Assembly (NCBI RefSeq): GCF_003838195.1 | Contig: NZ_RCBY01000063.1 | Coordinates: forward strand, 1 to 34,700 | Reading direction: 5' to 3' | DNA from: Okeania hirsuta | Lineage (GTDB): Bacteria; Cyanobacteriota; Cyanobacteriia; Cyanobacteriales; Microcoleaceae | DNA: 34,700 nucleotides | In this document: in pieces, positions 27,865 through 34,700 of the stretch | Layout of the letters: every line of letters begins with the position of its first letter | How positions within the stretch are numbered: the first letter of the stretch is position 1 | Position numbers and translations under genes: made by a program | The notes under the pieces: model-generated | Databases searched by the model: none | Told to the model about the DNA's origin: nothing | Seen by the model: the letters and a program-made list of their open reading frames with translations, nothing else

Positions 27865-27962
27865 TAATAACTGTAGATTAACTTCCCATGACTTTTTTTA
27901 AATTAACTTAGATATGATTCAAGAAGTAAATAAGTAAGAAGAGAAACTCAATAAATCTTCAA

Positions 27963-28661
27963 TTATTTATTTGTAATTAAATTTTGACTTCTTAAAAGTG
28001 TTTCTGTCATGGTAGCCAATTTATGCAAACTAGCTTCTAATTCATCAGCACGTTGTTGATGTTTTTGCTTACGCATTAGAGCAGCACGAGCTAAATCTTC
28101 CCGGTCTTGTTTGACCGCCGCCACTGCTACTTTTTGCCAGGTATTTATTTCCTGTTTAAGTTGTTTATATTCTGGTTGAATATTTTCCCAAGCTATTTTT
28201 ATATCTGCTAAAGCTTTGTTGACTAATTCAGTAGTATCTAAGTCAGTTTTTACTCCTAAAATTGCTTGCTTAATTGGTTCTGAAATTTGCTCAACATTAA
28301 TGTGATAAAGCAGAGGAATAAAGTTTTTTACCTGTTGACTTTGACTAACTCCAGTTATGCACCAAGTAGCAAAATGTTCACAATTATTTTTAATAATATT
28401 ATATTTTCTTTCTCCTAATCTACTTTCTGCTCTTTGAATGACTGTATCAGCAATATAACGAACTGGGTAACGTTTTACATAAACTTTTCTTCTATCAGTA
28501 AAATATTCTTTAGAAGTTCTTTCAATAGTTTCTGTACCCTTACGATAATGAATAACTGTTCCATCACCACAGTCAATGCCATGATGTTCGTAAACACCAT
28601 CTATATTTAAAAACTCTCTAAGAGTATATATTTGCTCTCCTCTTGCCATATTATTTTTCAA
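27963..28661 (-). CDS. LRAT-domain acyltransferase/hydrolase fused to a PspA-like helical domain
   Basis: 232 residues. The N-terminal 105 residues are an LRAT (NlpC/P60-like) domain: H26 in GVYEHHGIDCGDG, H38 in TVIHY, and catalytic C94 in NNCEHFATWC. LRAT enzymes use a thioester on that cysteine to move or remove acyl groups of phospholipids. Residues 142-226 are a long coiled coil whose centre (INTWQKVAVAAVKQDRED, then LARAALMRKQKHQQ) closely follows the PspA/Vipp1 pattern (W-x-KA-x-A-x-A-x-DLAR-AL-x-RK). PspA-family proteins bind stressed membranes. The fusion suggests a lipid-acting enzyme brought to the membrane surface. The HlyD-type adaptor follows on the same strand. An ATG at codon 5 (MARGEQIYTL) is an alternative start. 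The PspA link is my reading of a short motif, so it is less sure than LRAT. Confidence 0.82.
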   Translation of the reverse strand: MKNNMARGEQIYTLREFLNIDGVYEHHGIDCGDGTVIHYRKGTETIERTSKEYFTDRRKVYVKRYPVRYIADTVIQRAESRLGERKYNIIKNNCEHFATWCITGVSQSQQVKNFIPLLYHINVEQISEPIKQAILGVKTDLDTTELVNKALADIKIAWENIQPEYKQLKQEINTWQKVAVAAVKQDREDLARAALMRKQKHQQRADELEASLHKLATMTETLLRSQNLITNK

Positions 28662-28675
28662 GTTTTACTTAATTT

Positions 28676-28905
28676 AACTAGCTATCAGCTATCAGCTATT
28701 AGCTGTCAGCTATTAGCTTAAAAAGGTAGTGCATAGATAATGGTATCTGTTTGCGGAGTAATCCGTTAGGAAAAGCTTGGTTCAACAATTAATAATTAAT
28801 AATTACCTTTGCTTGAAAACGGATAGGATTGACGCGGTAGGGGAAATTAATTCATTGTTTCTCCTTTAAATAAAGGAGAGGATTTTTACCTTAATTATTC
28901 GGTAA
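28676..28905. repeat. AGCTATC heptamers and dispersed TTCGGTAA repeat, copy 2
   Basis: CTATCAG/CTATTAG heptamers fill about 28678-28718. The motif TTTGCGGAGTAATCCG lies near 28749. A copy of the AACAATTAATAAT...TTCGGTAA repeat runs 28783-28905, with the hairpin CTCCTTTAAATAAAGGAG in place of the palindrome of the other copies. No gene is seen up to 28991. Confidence 0.7.
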
Positions 28906-28991
28906 AATATCCCCGACGCGTGAGCAAGTCGTTTAATTTTAGGAGGGGTTGTTCATACCATTTTCGTTCTGGAATACTTTTTAACCTAATT

Positions 28992-29774
28992 CTATTTTAA
29001 TCTAATTGACGCAACTTTTACACAAACTAAAACCACTAATCCTAAAGCTAAAATTCCAGCAGTAACTGCAATGATTGGCATATCTAAATGACGAATTACA
29101 ATGGCTATAAGTGCCCAAACAAATACTAGAGGATAAGCAATATCTTGCTTTTGCATATTAATAATTCCTGCAATAATTGCTCCAATTATTAACATGATTA
29201 TTGTCCAAACTATGGCGACTTGCCCTGTACTATTCCAGCCTAAATAATGTAGGGCGCTTGCTATATTCACAATCGTTGCCACACTAATCCAAGCAAAATA
29301 TATACTTATCGGATAATGAACTAACCATTTATCTTTTTTGGGCACTCTTTCATAACTAATTCCTAAATTTAGATATAGGCAAATTAAACAGCCTAAAATT
29401 CCTAACATTGCCAAAACTGAAAAGGTAAATAACTGAAATTGAAATAAAAATACCCAAACTATTTGTGCCAGACTCGCACCCACTAAAAAATATCCACATC
29501 TCTGTAAAATTGGATTCTCTCTTTGTGCTGGTAATACTTGATAAACTCCAAAACTAATTAAACCTAAATAAATTAATCCCCAAATTGCAAAAGCATAACT
29601 AGCCGGAATAATCAAAACATCCTGAAATACAGTGTTAGAAATTTCACCAATAGTTTTGCCACCAGGAGGAGCAAGATTAACATATACATTCAGAAAAAAA
29701 GCAGCAATAATTCCTATTAAATTAGCCCACTGTCGAATAATGTTTGAATTAAATTTGTTAGTATTAGTTTCCAT
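28992..29774 (-). CDS. tryptophan-rich sensory protein (TspO/MBR-like, long form)
   Basis: 260 residues with about seven TM helices. Family-like segments are NLIGIIAAFFLNVYVNLAPPGG, then PASYAFAIWGLIYLGLISFGVYQ, WISVATIVNIASALHYLGW and the PLVFVWALIAI region. TspO proteins bind tetrapyrroles and related ligands and affect stress and pigment responses. Classical TspO has about 160 residues and five TM helices, so this belongs to the longer cyanobacterial group annotated as tryptophan-rich sensory protein, whose function is untested. It has no close partner on this strand; the next gene upstream is 140 bp away and a hairpin (29823-29860) separates them. Confidence 0.82.
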   Translation of the reverse strand: METNTNKFNSNIIRQWANLIGIIAAFFLNVYVNLAPPGGKTIGEISNTVFQDVLIIPASYAFAIWGLIYLGLISFGVYQVLPAQRENPILQRCGYFLVGASLAQIVWVFLFQFQLFTFSVLAMLGILGCLICLYLNLGISYERVPKKDKWLVHYPISIYFAWISVATIVNIASALHYLGWNSTGQVAIVWTIIMLIIGAIIAGIINMQKQDIAYPLVFVWALIAIVIRHLDMPIIAVTAGILALGLVVLVCVKVASIRLK

Positions 29775-29822
29775 AATTGTCTTTACTCTTATAAATAAAT
29801 CCGATTAAGCAAAATTATAATT

Positions 29823-29860
29823 TAGCCCGGAAGTTGTTACCTCTACAACTCACCGGGCTA
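29823..29860. terminator. terminator-like hairpin
   Basis: TAGCCCGG (29823-29830) pairs with CCGGGCTA (29853-29860), and inside AGTTGT pairs with ACAACT. It lies after the small unknown gene (read from the minus strand) and before the TspO-like gene. AT-rich but not T-run DNA follows, so it could be a factor-independent terminator or an RNA processing structure. Confidence 0.6.
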
Positions 29861-29915
29861 CTTGTTCAAATAATTAGTTAATCTTAATCAAATTATAACA
29901 TTTATATTTGTAGAA

Positions 29916-30293
29916 TTAATCTTTAATTACTTCTAGTCCACAAGCTTCTGCCAGTTGTTGTGCTATACTCTTATATTGACGAGGTGGAGTGTGAGTATCT
30001 AAGTCTAAATTAAAACCTTCTATAACACGCTGAATTAATTTTGAACGCCATATAGCTTCTATTTCATAATCAGAACTTAGGCTACCTTCAGATAATGCTA
30101 ACCTCAATTTATCTAATATTTGAAATTGTCCCACTAAAATTGCTGCTTTAGTAACATCATTAGAATCAGTATCAAGAGCATCTAGTTGCCTACTAACTCG
30201 ATTCCATTCACCATCAATTATCTCGATCAAAACTGCAGCAAGTTTAGCATTACGTTGCTGTGTCAATATCTGAAATTCGTCGTTAGTCATCAT
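29916..30293 (-). CDS. small hypothetical protein
   Basis: 125 residues, soluble, mostly helical and acidic. No signal peptide, TM helix or known motif is seen. Features: a helix (FQILTQQRNAKLAAVLIEII), a repeated polar middle (DALDTDSNDV), then LVGQFQILDKLRLALSE and a conserved-looking end (YKSIAQQLAEACGLEVIKD). Codon use and a good start (MMTNDE, two adjacent ATGs) support a real gene. I do not recognise the family. It is probably monocistronic: a hairpin follows it and about 1 kb of non-coding DNA precedes it. Confidence 0.65.
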   Translation of the reverse strand: MMTNDEFQILTQQRNAKLAAVLIEIIDGEWNRVSRQLDALDTDSNDVTKAAILVGQFQILDKLRLALSEGSLSSDYEIEAIWRSKLIQRVIEGFNLDLDTHTPPRQYKSIAQQLAEACGLEVIKD

Positions 30294-30420
30294 GATTAAC
30301 TCCTAAATATATGATTATCGACTATCTAATTTTAGATATCACATCTACACTGTTGACTCCCATGAATATAATCTTAAATTTTGAATAATTTAGTTCCTAC
30401 ATGGCCTCTTGATTTTATGT

Positions 30421-30540
30421 CAGATAATTAGTTATCCAAAAAAGAGGGAGTAGGGAGTAGGAAGTAGGGAGTAGGGAAAAATAATTGATGATTTATGGAT
30501 AATAATTTATTTTATTTTGGATTTTTACCCGATGTATTAT
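30421..30540. mobile_element. degenerate TAGACATCTCC-family element
   Basis: Shares with the copies at 30810, 32514 and 34153 the order CCAAAAAAGAGGGA, heptamer repeat (GGGAGTA), ATAATTGATGATTTATGG, GATTTTTACC. The terminal inverted repeats are worn (TTTATGTCAG and GATGTATTA). Confidence 0.5.
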
Positions 30541-30809
30541 TAATAAATAATGGCAGAGATTTACATCTTTCATAAATTGCTGATTATTAAGCTAATTTTT
30601 TTTTCACAGGAAAAATTCGGTGAATTTCAAAGATAGCAATTCCCATCCTGATGAGATACAAAATTAGTTTGTTTTAGGGAGTAGGGAGTAGAAAAATCAC
30701 TGTACTTCAGTAACTTGAGAAACGCTATAATATATGAATTATTTTTGTAAGAATTCAGCAGTCAGCTATCAGCTATTGCTTTGATAACTGACTAAAAGCA
30801 ATATTTAAT

Positions 30810-30899
30810 TAGACATCTCCAGAAAAGAGGGGAAAGGGAAGAATAATTGATAATTTATGGATAAAAATTGATTTAAATTTTGATTTGCGGAGATGTCTA
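30810..30899. mobile_element. MITE, TAGACATCTCC family (90 bp, perfect ends)
   Basis: TAGACATCTCC (30810-30820) and GGAGATGTCTA (30889-30899) are perfect 11-bp inverted ends. The core ATAATTGATAATTTATGG is shared with the copies at 32514-32622 (inverted) and 34153-34266. This is the shortest and cleanest copy, with almost no heptamer repeat inside. Confidence 0.8.
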
Positions 30900-31307
30900 T
30901 TGAGCTAGAAAAACCTTGCTACAAAAGTCATCTCTAAAGTCTATATTCATTTAAACTTCGTCCTCAAGCACAGGGTCTTATTGCTGATAGCTGAATGCTT
31001 ACTTATTTTTTATTCAAAAATCAACTTTTTTTTACTGTCTTCTGGAACACTTAACCTCAATATATAGGAAATTAAAAACAAAGGAATGTTAAATTTTTAA
31101 CACCAACTATTAAGAGCGAACAAGACACAGTTAACAAAAAAGAAAAATAGACCGCAAAAGAAGTAAAACAAATTATTTTGACTTTTGCAATAGATCTAGT
31201 CAAAAATCAAGGTAGAAATAAACTTTCCTGAATTTTTCTGATAATGACTGATTAACCTGAATATGATAATCTATCAACAATAAAATTCTATTAAAGGAAT
31301 CTAAATA

Positions 31308-32411
31308 ATGACAAAATTACGAGTAGGTTTATTATTTGGCGGTTGTTCCGGTGAACATGAAGTATCCCTTAATTCAGCAAAAGCGATCGCTACTGCTTTA
31401 ACTAAAGGTCAAAATACAGACAAATACGAATTGATGCCAATTTACATTCAAAAAGATGGTCGTTGGCAACCAACTGATTTTTCTCAACAAGTTCTAGAGT
31501 CTGGTAACCTACCATCTTCTAAGCTTACAGATGATAATTCCGATACTGAAACTACCTCCTCTCTTGCTTCTCAAAGTTCGTCTAACCTCTGGCAAACTCC
31601 TCCTCAAGCTGCCCAAGTAGATGTTTGGTTTCCAGTGCTTCACGGTCCCAATGGCGAAGATGGTACCATACAGGGTCTACTGAAGTTAATGCAGGTTCCA
31701 TTTGTGGGGTCTGGGGTTTTGGGCTCTGCAATGGGTATGGATAAGATAGCTATGAAAATGGCTTTTGCTCAAGCAGGTTTGCCCCAGGTAAAATATCAGG
31801 CAGTGACGCGATCGCAGATTTGGTCTAATCCTTGTGTGTTTCCCAAGTTGTGCGATGATATTGAGGCAGCTTTAGGATATCCCTGTTTTGTTAAACCTGC
31901 TAATTTAGGCTCATCAGTGGGTATTGCTAAGGTGCGGTCGCGAGCAGAATTGGAAACTGCTTTGGATAATGCTGCTAGTTATGACCGTCGAATTATTGTT
32001 GAAGCGGGTGTAGAAGCAAGAGAGTTAGAATGCGCGGTGCTGGGAAATGATGTCCCGAAAGCTTCTGTGGTGGGAGAGATTACTTTTGACAGTGATTTTT
32101 ATGATTATGAGACTAAGTATACAGAAGGAAAAGCGGACTTATTTATTCCAGCGCGAGTCAGTGAAGCGATCACTGCTCAAATTCAAGAAATGGCAACTCA
32201 AGCATTTTTAGCTGTGGATGCTGCGGGTTTAGCTAGAGTAGATTTTTTCTATGTAGAGAAAACAGGGGAAATTTTTATTAATGAAATTAATACAATGCCT
32301 GGTTTTACTGCGACGAGTATGTATCCTATGCTCTGGAAAGCTAGTGGAATTCCTTTTGATGAGTTAGTAGACTGTTTAATTCAATTAGCTTTAGAAAGAC
32401 ATTCTAAGTAA
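31308..32411 (+). CDS. ddl: D-alanine--D-alanine ligase
   Basis: 367 residues. ATP-grasp ligase motifs are complete: [11 protein letters not shown] (11-21), [14 protein letters not shown] (110-123), [16 protein letters not shown] (194-209), [10 protein letters not shown] (237-246), and metal ligands D312, E326 and N328 in ARVDFF and [10 protein letters not shown]. It joins two D-alanines with ATP, giving the dipeptide that MurF adds to peptidoglycan precursors in the cytoplasm. A serine- and threonine-rich stretch (70-98) between the first two subdomains is a low-complexity insert. Start ATG has AAAGGAA seven bases upstream. No cell-wall partner gene is adjacent. A hairpin follows at 32429-32456. 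Confidence 0.96.
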   Translation: MTKLRVGLLFGGCSGEHEVSLNSAKAIATALTKGQNTDKYELMPIYIQKDGRWQPTDFSQQVLESGNLPSSKLTDDNSDTETTSSLASQSSSNLWQTPPQAAQVDVWFPVLHGPNGEDGTIQGLLKLMQVPFVGSGVLGSAMGMDKIAMKMAFAQAGLPQVKYQAVTRSQIWSNPCVFPKLCDDIEAALGYPCFVKPANLGSSVGIAKVRSRAELETALDNAASYDRRIIVEAGVEARELECAVLGNDVPKASVVGEITFDSDFYDYETKYTEGKADLFIPARVSEAITAQIQEMATQAFLAVDAAGLARVDFFYVEKTGEIFINEINTMPGFTATSMYPMLWKASGIPFDELVDCLIQLALERHSK

Positions 32412-32428
32412 CTAACAATTTTCTGTAG

Positions 32429-32456
32429 GTTGGGTAGAGCGACAGCGAAACCCAAC
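32429..32456. terminator. hairpin after ddl
   Basis: GTTGGGT (32429-32435) pairs with ACCCAAC (32450-32456). This is a dispersed cyanobacterial REP-type hairpin (GTTGGGTTTCGCTGTCGC on the other strand) placed 18 bp after the ddl stop. It could terminate ddl, but no T-run follows. Confidence 0.5.
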
Positions 32457-32513
32457 ATTGGCATCAAAAAATTTTGTGATATTTTGTATTCAGTTGGTCT
32501 AGGAATTGCTGAT

Positions 32514-32622
32514 TCATCTCCAAAAATAAAAAATAAAATCAATTCTCACACATAAATTATCAATTATTTCTCCCTAATGCCTATTGTCTACTGCCTACTC
32601 CCTCTTTTGGAGGAGATGTCTA
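32514..32622. mobile_element. TAGACATCTCC-family MITE (inverted copy)
   Basis: The right end is GGAGATGTCTA (32612-32622); the left end is worn (TCATCTCC). Inside are the inverted core (CATAAATTATCAATTATT) and heptamer-like CTACTGCCTACTCCC. It lies directly next to the dispersed repeat at 32629. Confidence 0.65.
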
Positions 32623-32628
32623 TTCGTT

Positions 32629-32742
32629 CAACAATTATTAATTATTACCTCTTCTTTTCAAGGAGAGGTAATAATTAATAATGAAAATTTTTCTTTATTA
32701 TCCCCTTAAAAGGGGAGGCTTTAAACCAAAATTTTTCGGTAA
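32629..32742. repeat. dispersed repeat, TTCGGTAA family, copy 3
   Basis: Starts CAACAATTATTAATTATT, contains a 15-bp hairpin (ATTAATTATTACCTC and GAGGTAATAATTAAT) and the palindrome CCCCTTAAAAGGGG, and ends TTTTTCGGTAA. It lies just downstream of the histidine kinase stop codon and may act as its terminator. Confidence 0.7.
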
Positions 32743-32782
32743 AAAATCTAAGGATATATAAAAACATTGTACAACAAACTTC

Positions 32783-34123
32783 CTAAATTTGGCTAACTAA
32801 AGGTAATTTCAAAGTAAATGTACTGCCTCGATCTGGTAGACTTTGAACAGTAACATTCCCTTGATGAAGTTGAGCGATCGCTACTGCAATAGATAAACCC
32901 AATCCCGAACCCCCACTCTGACGAGAGCGATCGCTATTCACGCGATAAAATCGGTCAAAAATTCGTTTTTGTTCTCTTTCTGGAATGCCAATACCTGTAT
33001 CTTTAACATGAATAAAAACGGAATTAACATTAACTTCTAAAATTATTTTCACCTCACCTTCTGGGTTTGTATAGTTAATAGCGTTAACAACTAAATTTGA
33101 AACTAAACGATACAATTGTTCCGTATTTCCCATCACTTCCACAGGTTGAAAAACCCTAATTTCAGACAGAAGTTTAACCTTAGCTGCAACGGCCAAAAAT
33201 GCAAATTCTTCAGCAATATCGTTAACTAAATCATTCAAACAAATACATTCCTGTTTTTGGGGCAATTTTTCCATCCCACTATCCATGCGACAGAGAACCA
33301 ATAAATCTGCCACCATTTGAGATAAACGTTGATTTTGTCGCGCCATTATTTCCAGAGTTTCCCTAGCTTCCACCTCAGTTAATTTTGGCAGCATTAAAGT
33401 AGATTCAACAGTAGCACGAATCGCAGCTAACGGCGTTCGTAACTCGTGGGCAGCATCAGCCGTAAATTGCTGAATTTGCCGATATGAATGGTAAATGGGG
33501 CGCATTGCCTTGCCAGATAACCACCAACTAGCACCAGCAATCGACAAAATTCCTATTGGCAAACCTAAAAGTAAGATATGAGTAACTGTTTTAATATATT
33601 CATCAAAATCTTGTAAACTCCGTCCAACTTGAAGATATCCCCACTCCGAAGCATCTTGGGTATGTAGCATTAGAGAAATTTGCCGATAACGCTTACCATT
33701 GGAAGTTAGGGTTTGTAGTTGTGATGCTGCTGTTTGAGTCAGTTGTAGTTTCTTTGGTCGTAACCCTGCTATTGCTATTAAATTGTTGGAGCGATCGAGT
33801 AAGCGTAGATAATAATTTCCTGTTTCGGGAACTCTTGTCAAATGAGACTGAATTAGATCGCAAGACGTTTCCACCAAACAAAGATCGGGCAAGATACGAG
33901 TTGCTGTAGCTGTTAGCTTTGAAGGTTGTTTGAGAACTACTTTCAAACTATCGTGAATTGTTTTTGCCACTGATTTTAGTTCTCTGTCAATGGTAATTCG
34001 GTGGGCATGGAGAATTGCTTCGTAAAATCCTAAAGTGCATATACTCAGAATAATACCCATTACCATGACATACCAACTAGCAAGGGAAAGGCGAGTGCGT
34101 TGAAAGAGTTTATTTTCGTGCAT
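32783..34123 (-). CDS. RppB-like two-component sensor histidine kinase
   Basis: 446 residues. TM1 (13-36), a sensor domain of about 145 residues with two cysteines (C82, C88), TM2 (181-203), a short linker without a full HAMP domain (GKAMRPIYHSYRQIQQF), then the H-box FTADAAHELRTPLAAI with H226. The ATPase domain shows NLVVNAINYTNP (N-box), VKDTGIGIPE (G1), FDRFYRVN and GGSGLGLSIA (G2). The N-terminus (MHENKLFQRTRLSLASWY) matches the RppB/NrsS type, which in cyanobacteria senses redox or nickel and pairs with the OmpR-type regulator RppA. That regulator normally lies directly upstream; here the upstream side holds a MITE and a divergent HTH gene, so the kinase looks orphaned. Activity is expected from the intact motifs; the signal is inference. 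Confidence 0.9.
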   Translation of the reverse strand: MHENKLFQRTRLSLASWYVMVMGIILSICTLGFYEAILHAHRITIDRELKSVAKTIHDSLKVVLKQPSKLTATATRILPDLCLVETSCDLIQSHLTRVPETGNYYLRLLDRSNNLIAIAGLRPKKLQLTQTAASQLQTLTSNGKRYRQISLMLHTQDASEWGYLQVGRSLQDFDEYIKTVTHILLLGLPIGILSIAGASWWLSGKAMRPIYHSYRQIQQFTADAAHELRTPLAAIRATVESTLMLPKLTEVEARETLEIMARQNQRLSQMVADLLVLCRMDSGMEKLPQKQECICLNDLVNDIAEEFAFLAVAAKVKLLSEIRVFQPVEVMGNTEQLYRLVSNLVVNAINYTNPEGEVKIILEVNVNSVFIHVKDTGIGIPEREQKRIFDRFYRVNSDRSRQSGGSGLGLSIAVAIAQLHQGNVTVQSLPDRGSTFTLKLPLVSQI

Positions 34124-34152
34124 TTTTTAGCTAGATAGGGCTTGCTTTACAT

Positions 34153-34266
34153 TAGACATCTCCTCCAAAAGAGGGAATAGGGAATAGGGAACAGGGAACA
34201 GGGAAGAATAATTGATAATTTATGGGTAATAATTAATTTGATTTTTGATTTTTACGCCTATGTCTA
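34153..34266. mobile_element. TAGACATCTCC-family MITE with GGGAATA/GGGAACA repeat
   Basis: The left end TAGACATCTCC (34153-34163) is intact; the right end (CTATGTCTA) is worn. Four heptamers of GGGAATA/GGGAACA type (34174-34204) are followed by the family core AATAATTGATAATTTATGGG. It lies between the histidine kinase start and the HTH gene. Confidence 0.75.
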
Positions 34267-34432
34267 TTAAATCTACTTCCTTTATTCGTTGAGTATTCAA
34301 TAAATCATACGAATAGTTTGATTTTTATTAATATAATATTTCATACCATTACTTATAAACAATTACTCCTACTGAAACTATGAGCTAACTTTGATGTTAT
34401 ACTATTGCGTATATCAAAATAGTTAAAAAATC

Positions 34433-34700
34433 ATGTTTGTTGGTACTACTGAAGCAGCTTCTCTATTAAGTATTTCTGCTCAAAGAGTCCGAGTTTTACT
34501 CCAAGAAGGTAGGATTCAAGGAGCTAGAAAGATCAATGGTCGCACTTGGGTGATTCCTCTATATAAAGGGATGCCGAGAATTGCAGGTAGGAGTCGTGGT
34601 CCCAAACCTCGTTGGCGTTCCTGTAGACACTGTGGCAAGAATACAACCATAAGGGGGTTGGTAAGGGGGTGCTGGTTTCCCCACTCCTCCACAGGGTGGG
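34433..34700 (+). CDS. excisionase/MerR-like helix-turn-helix protein (truncated by window end)
   Basis: Open from ATG 34433 to the window end (89 codons). Residues 1-50 form a winged HTH of the excisionase type: VGTTEAASLLSISAQRVRVL, then LQEGRIQGARKINGRTWVIP. A basic stretch follows (RIAGRSRGPKPRWRS). The last 20 codons run through repeat-like DNA (AAGGGGGTTGGTAAGGGGG), so the natural end may be altered. Such small HTH proteins in cyanobacteria are often orphan DNA-binding proteins or parts of mobile modules. No partner is visible inside the window. Confidence 0.75.
   Translation, partial: MFVGTTEAASLLSISAQRVRVLLQEGRIQGARKINGRTWVIPLYKGMPRIAGRSRGPKPRWRSCRHCGKNTTIRGLVRGCWFPHSSTGW

Larger units (their letters stand above)
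30294..31307. other. 1-kb non-coding region with two small elements
   Basis: Apart from the two TAGACATCTCC-type elements listed separately, this holds GGGAGTA heptamers (30447-30475 and 30678-30690) and a CAGCTATCAGCTAT phrase (30763-30776). The 200 bp before ddl are AT-rich; AAAGGAA at 31295-31301 is a plausible ribosome site for its ATG. Confidence 0.55.

Overview
The window comes from a repeat-rich, fairly AT-rich cyanobacterium, most likely a filamentous one. The octamer GCGATCGC (HIP1) recurs throughout, in genes and in gaps. Several genes are typical of cyanobacteria: an EGY-like site-2 protease, DUF4079, paired DUF2079 membrane proteins, an RppB-like kinase, a long TspO-like protein and a caspase/EACC1 locus. 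Genes cover only about two thirds of the DNA. The rest is largely heptamer-type tandem repeats and small inverted-repeat elements.

Layout. 1-1.6 kb: the end of a WD40 gene, a TnpB gene and a decayed WD40 C-terminus. 2.0-3.8 kb: a Uma2 nuclease-fold protein, a duplicated hairpin element and an AbrB/PIN toxin-antitoxin pair. 4.3-8.1 kb: two tandem DUF2079 paralogues; a tandem repeat seems to have erased the stop codon of one. 8.8-9.6 kb: a sulfotransferase. 9.6-10.9 kb: decayed mobile DNA. 10.9-14.4 kb: DXP reductoisomerase carrying a C-terminal TPR domain, then the site-2 protease. 14.7-16.7 kb: a ribbon-helix-helix protein, an EACC1-like protein and a caspase with an effector-associated helical domain. 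17.5-22.3 kb: tRNA-Ser(CGA), comEC, DUF4079 and glyQ. 23.1-24.5 kb: a P450-like gene broken by one in-frame amber codon. 25.2-28.7 kb: a secreted VOC-fold protein, a giant HlyD-type adaptor built of exact 29- and 28-residue repeats, and an LRAT-PspA-like fusion. 29-34.7 kb: a TspO-like protein, a small unknown protein, ddl, an RppB-like kinase without its regulator, and a truncated HTH gene.

How the genes relate. Most are separate housekeeping units (dxr, glyQ, ddl, comEC, tRNA). Three groups look functionally linked: the AbrB/PIN pair, the RHH-EACC1-caspase operon (a predicted conflict or cell-suicide system), and the LRAT-PspA-like gene followed on the same strand by the HlyD-type adaptor (a possible envelope or export pair). 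The strongest candidates for something undescribed are the Dxr-TPR fusion, which has a run of nine A residues at the junction, and the LRAT-PspA/HlyD pair. The EACC1-caspase locus matches a class of conflict system already described in outline. All family assignments were made by reading motifs; no database search was run.
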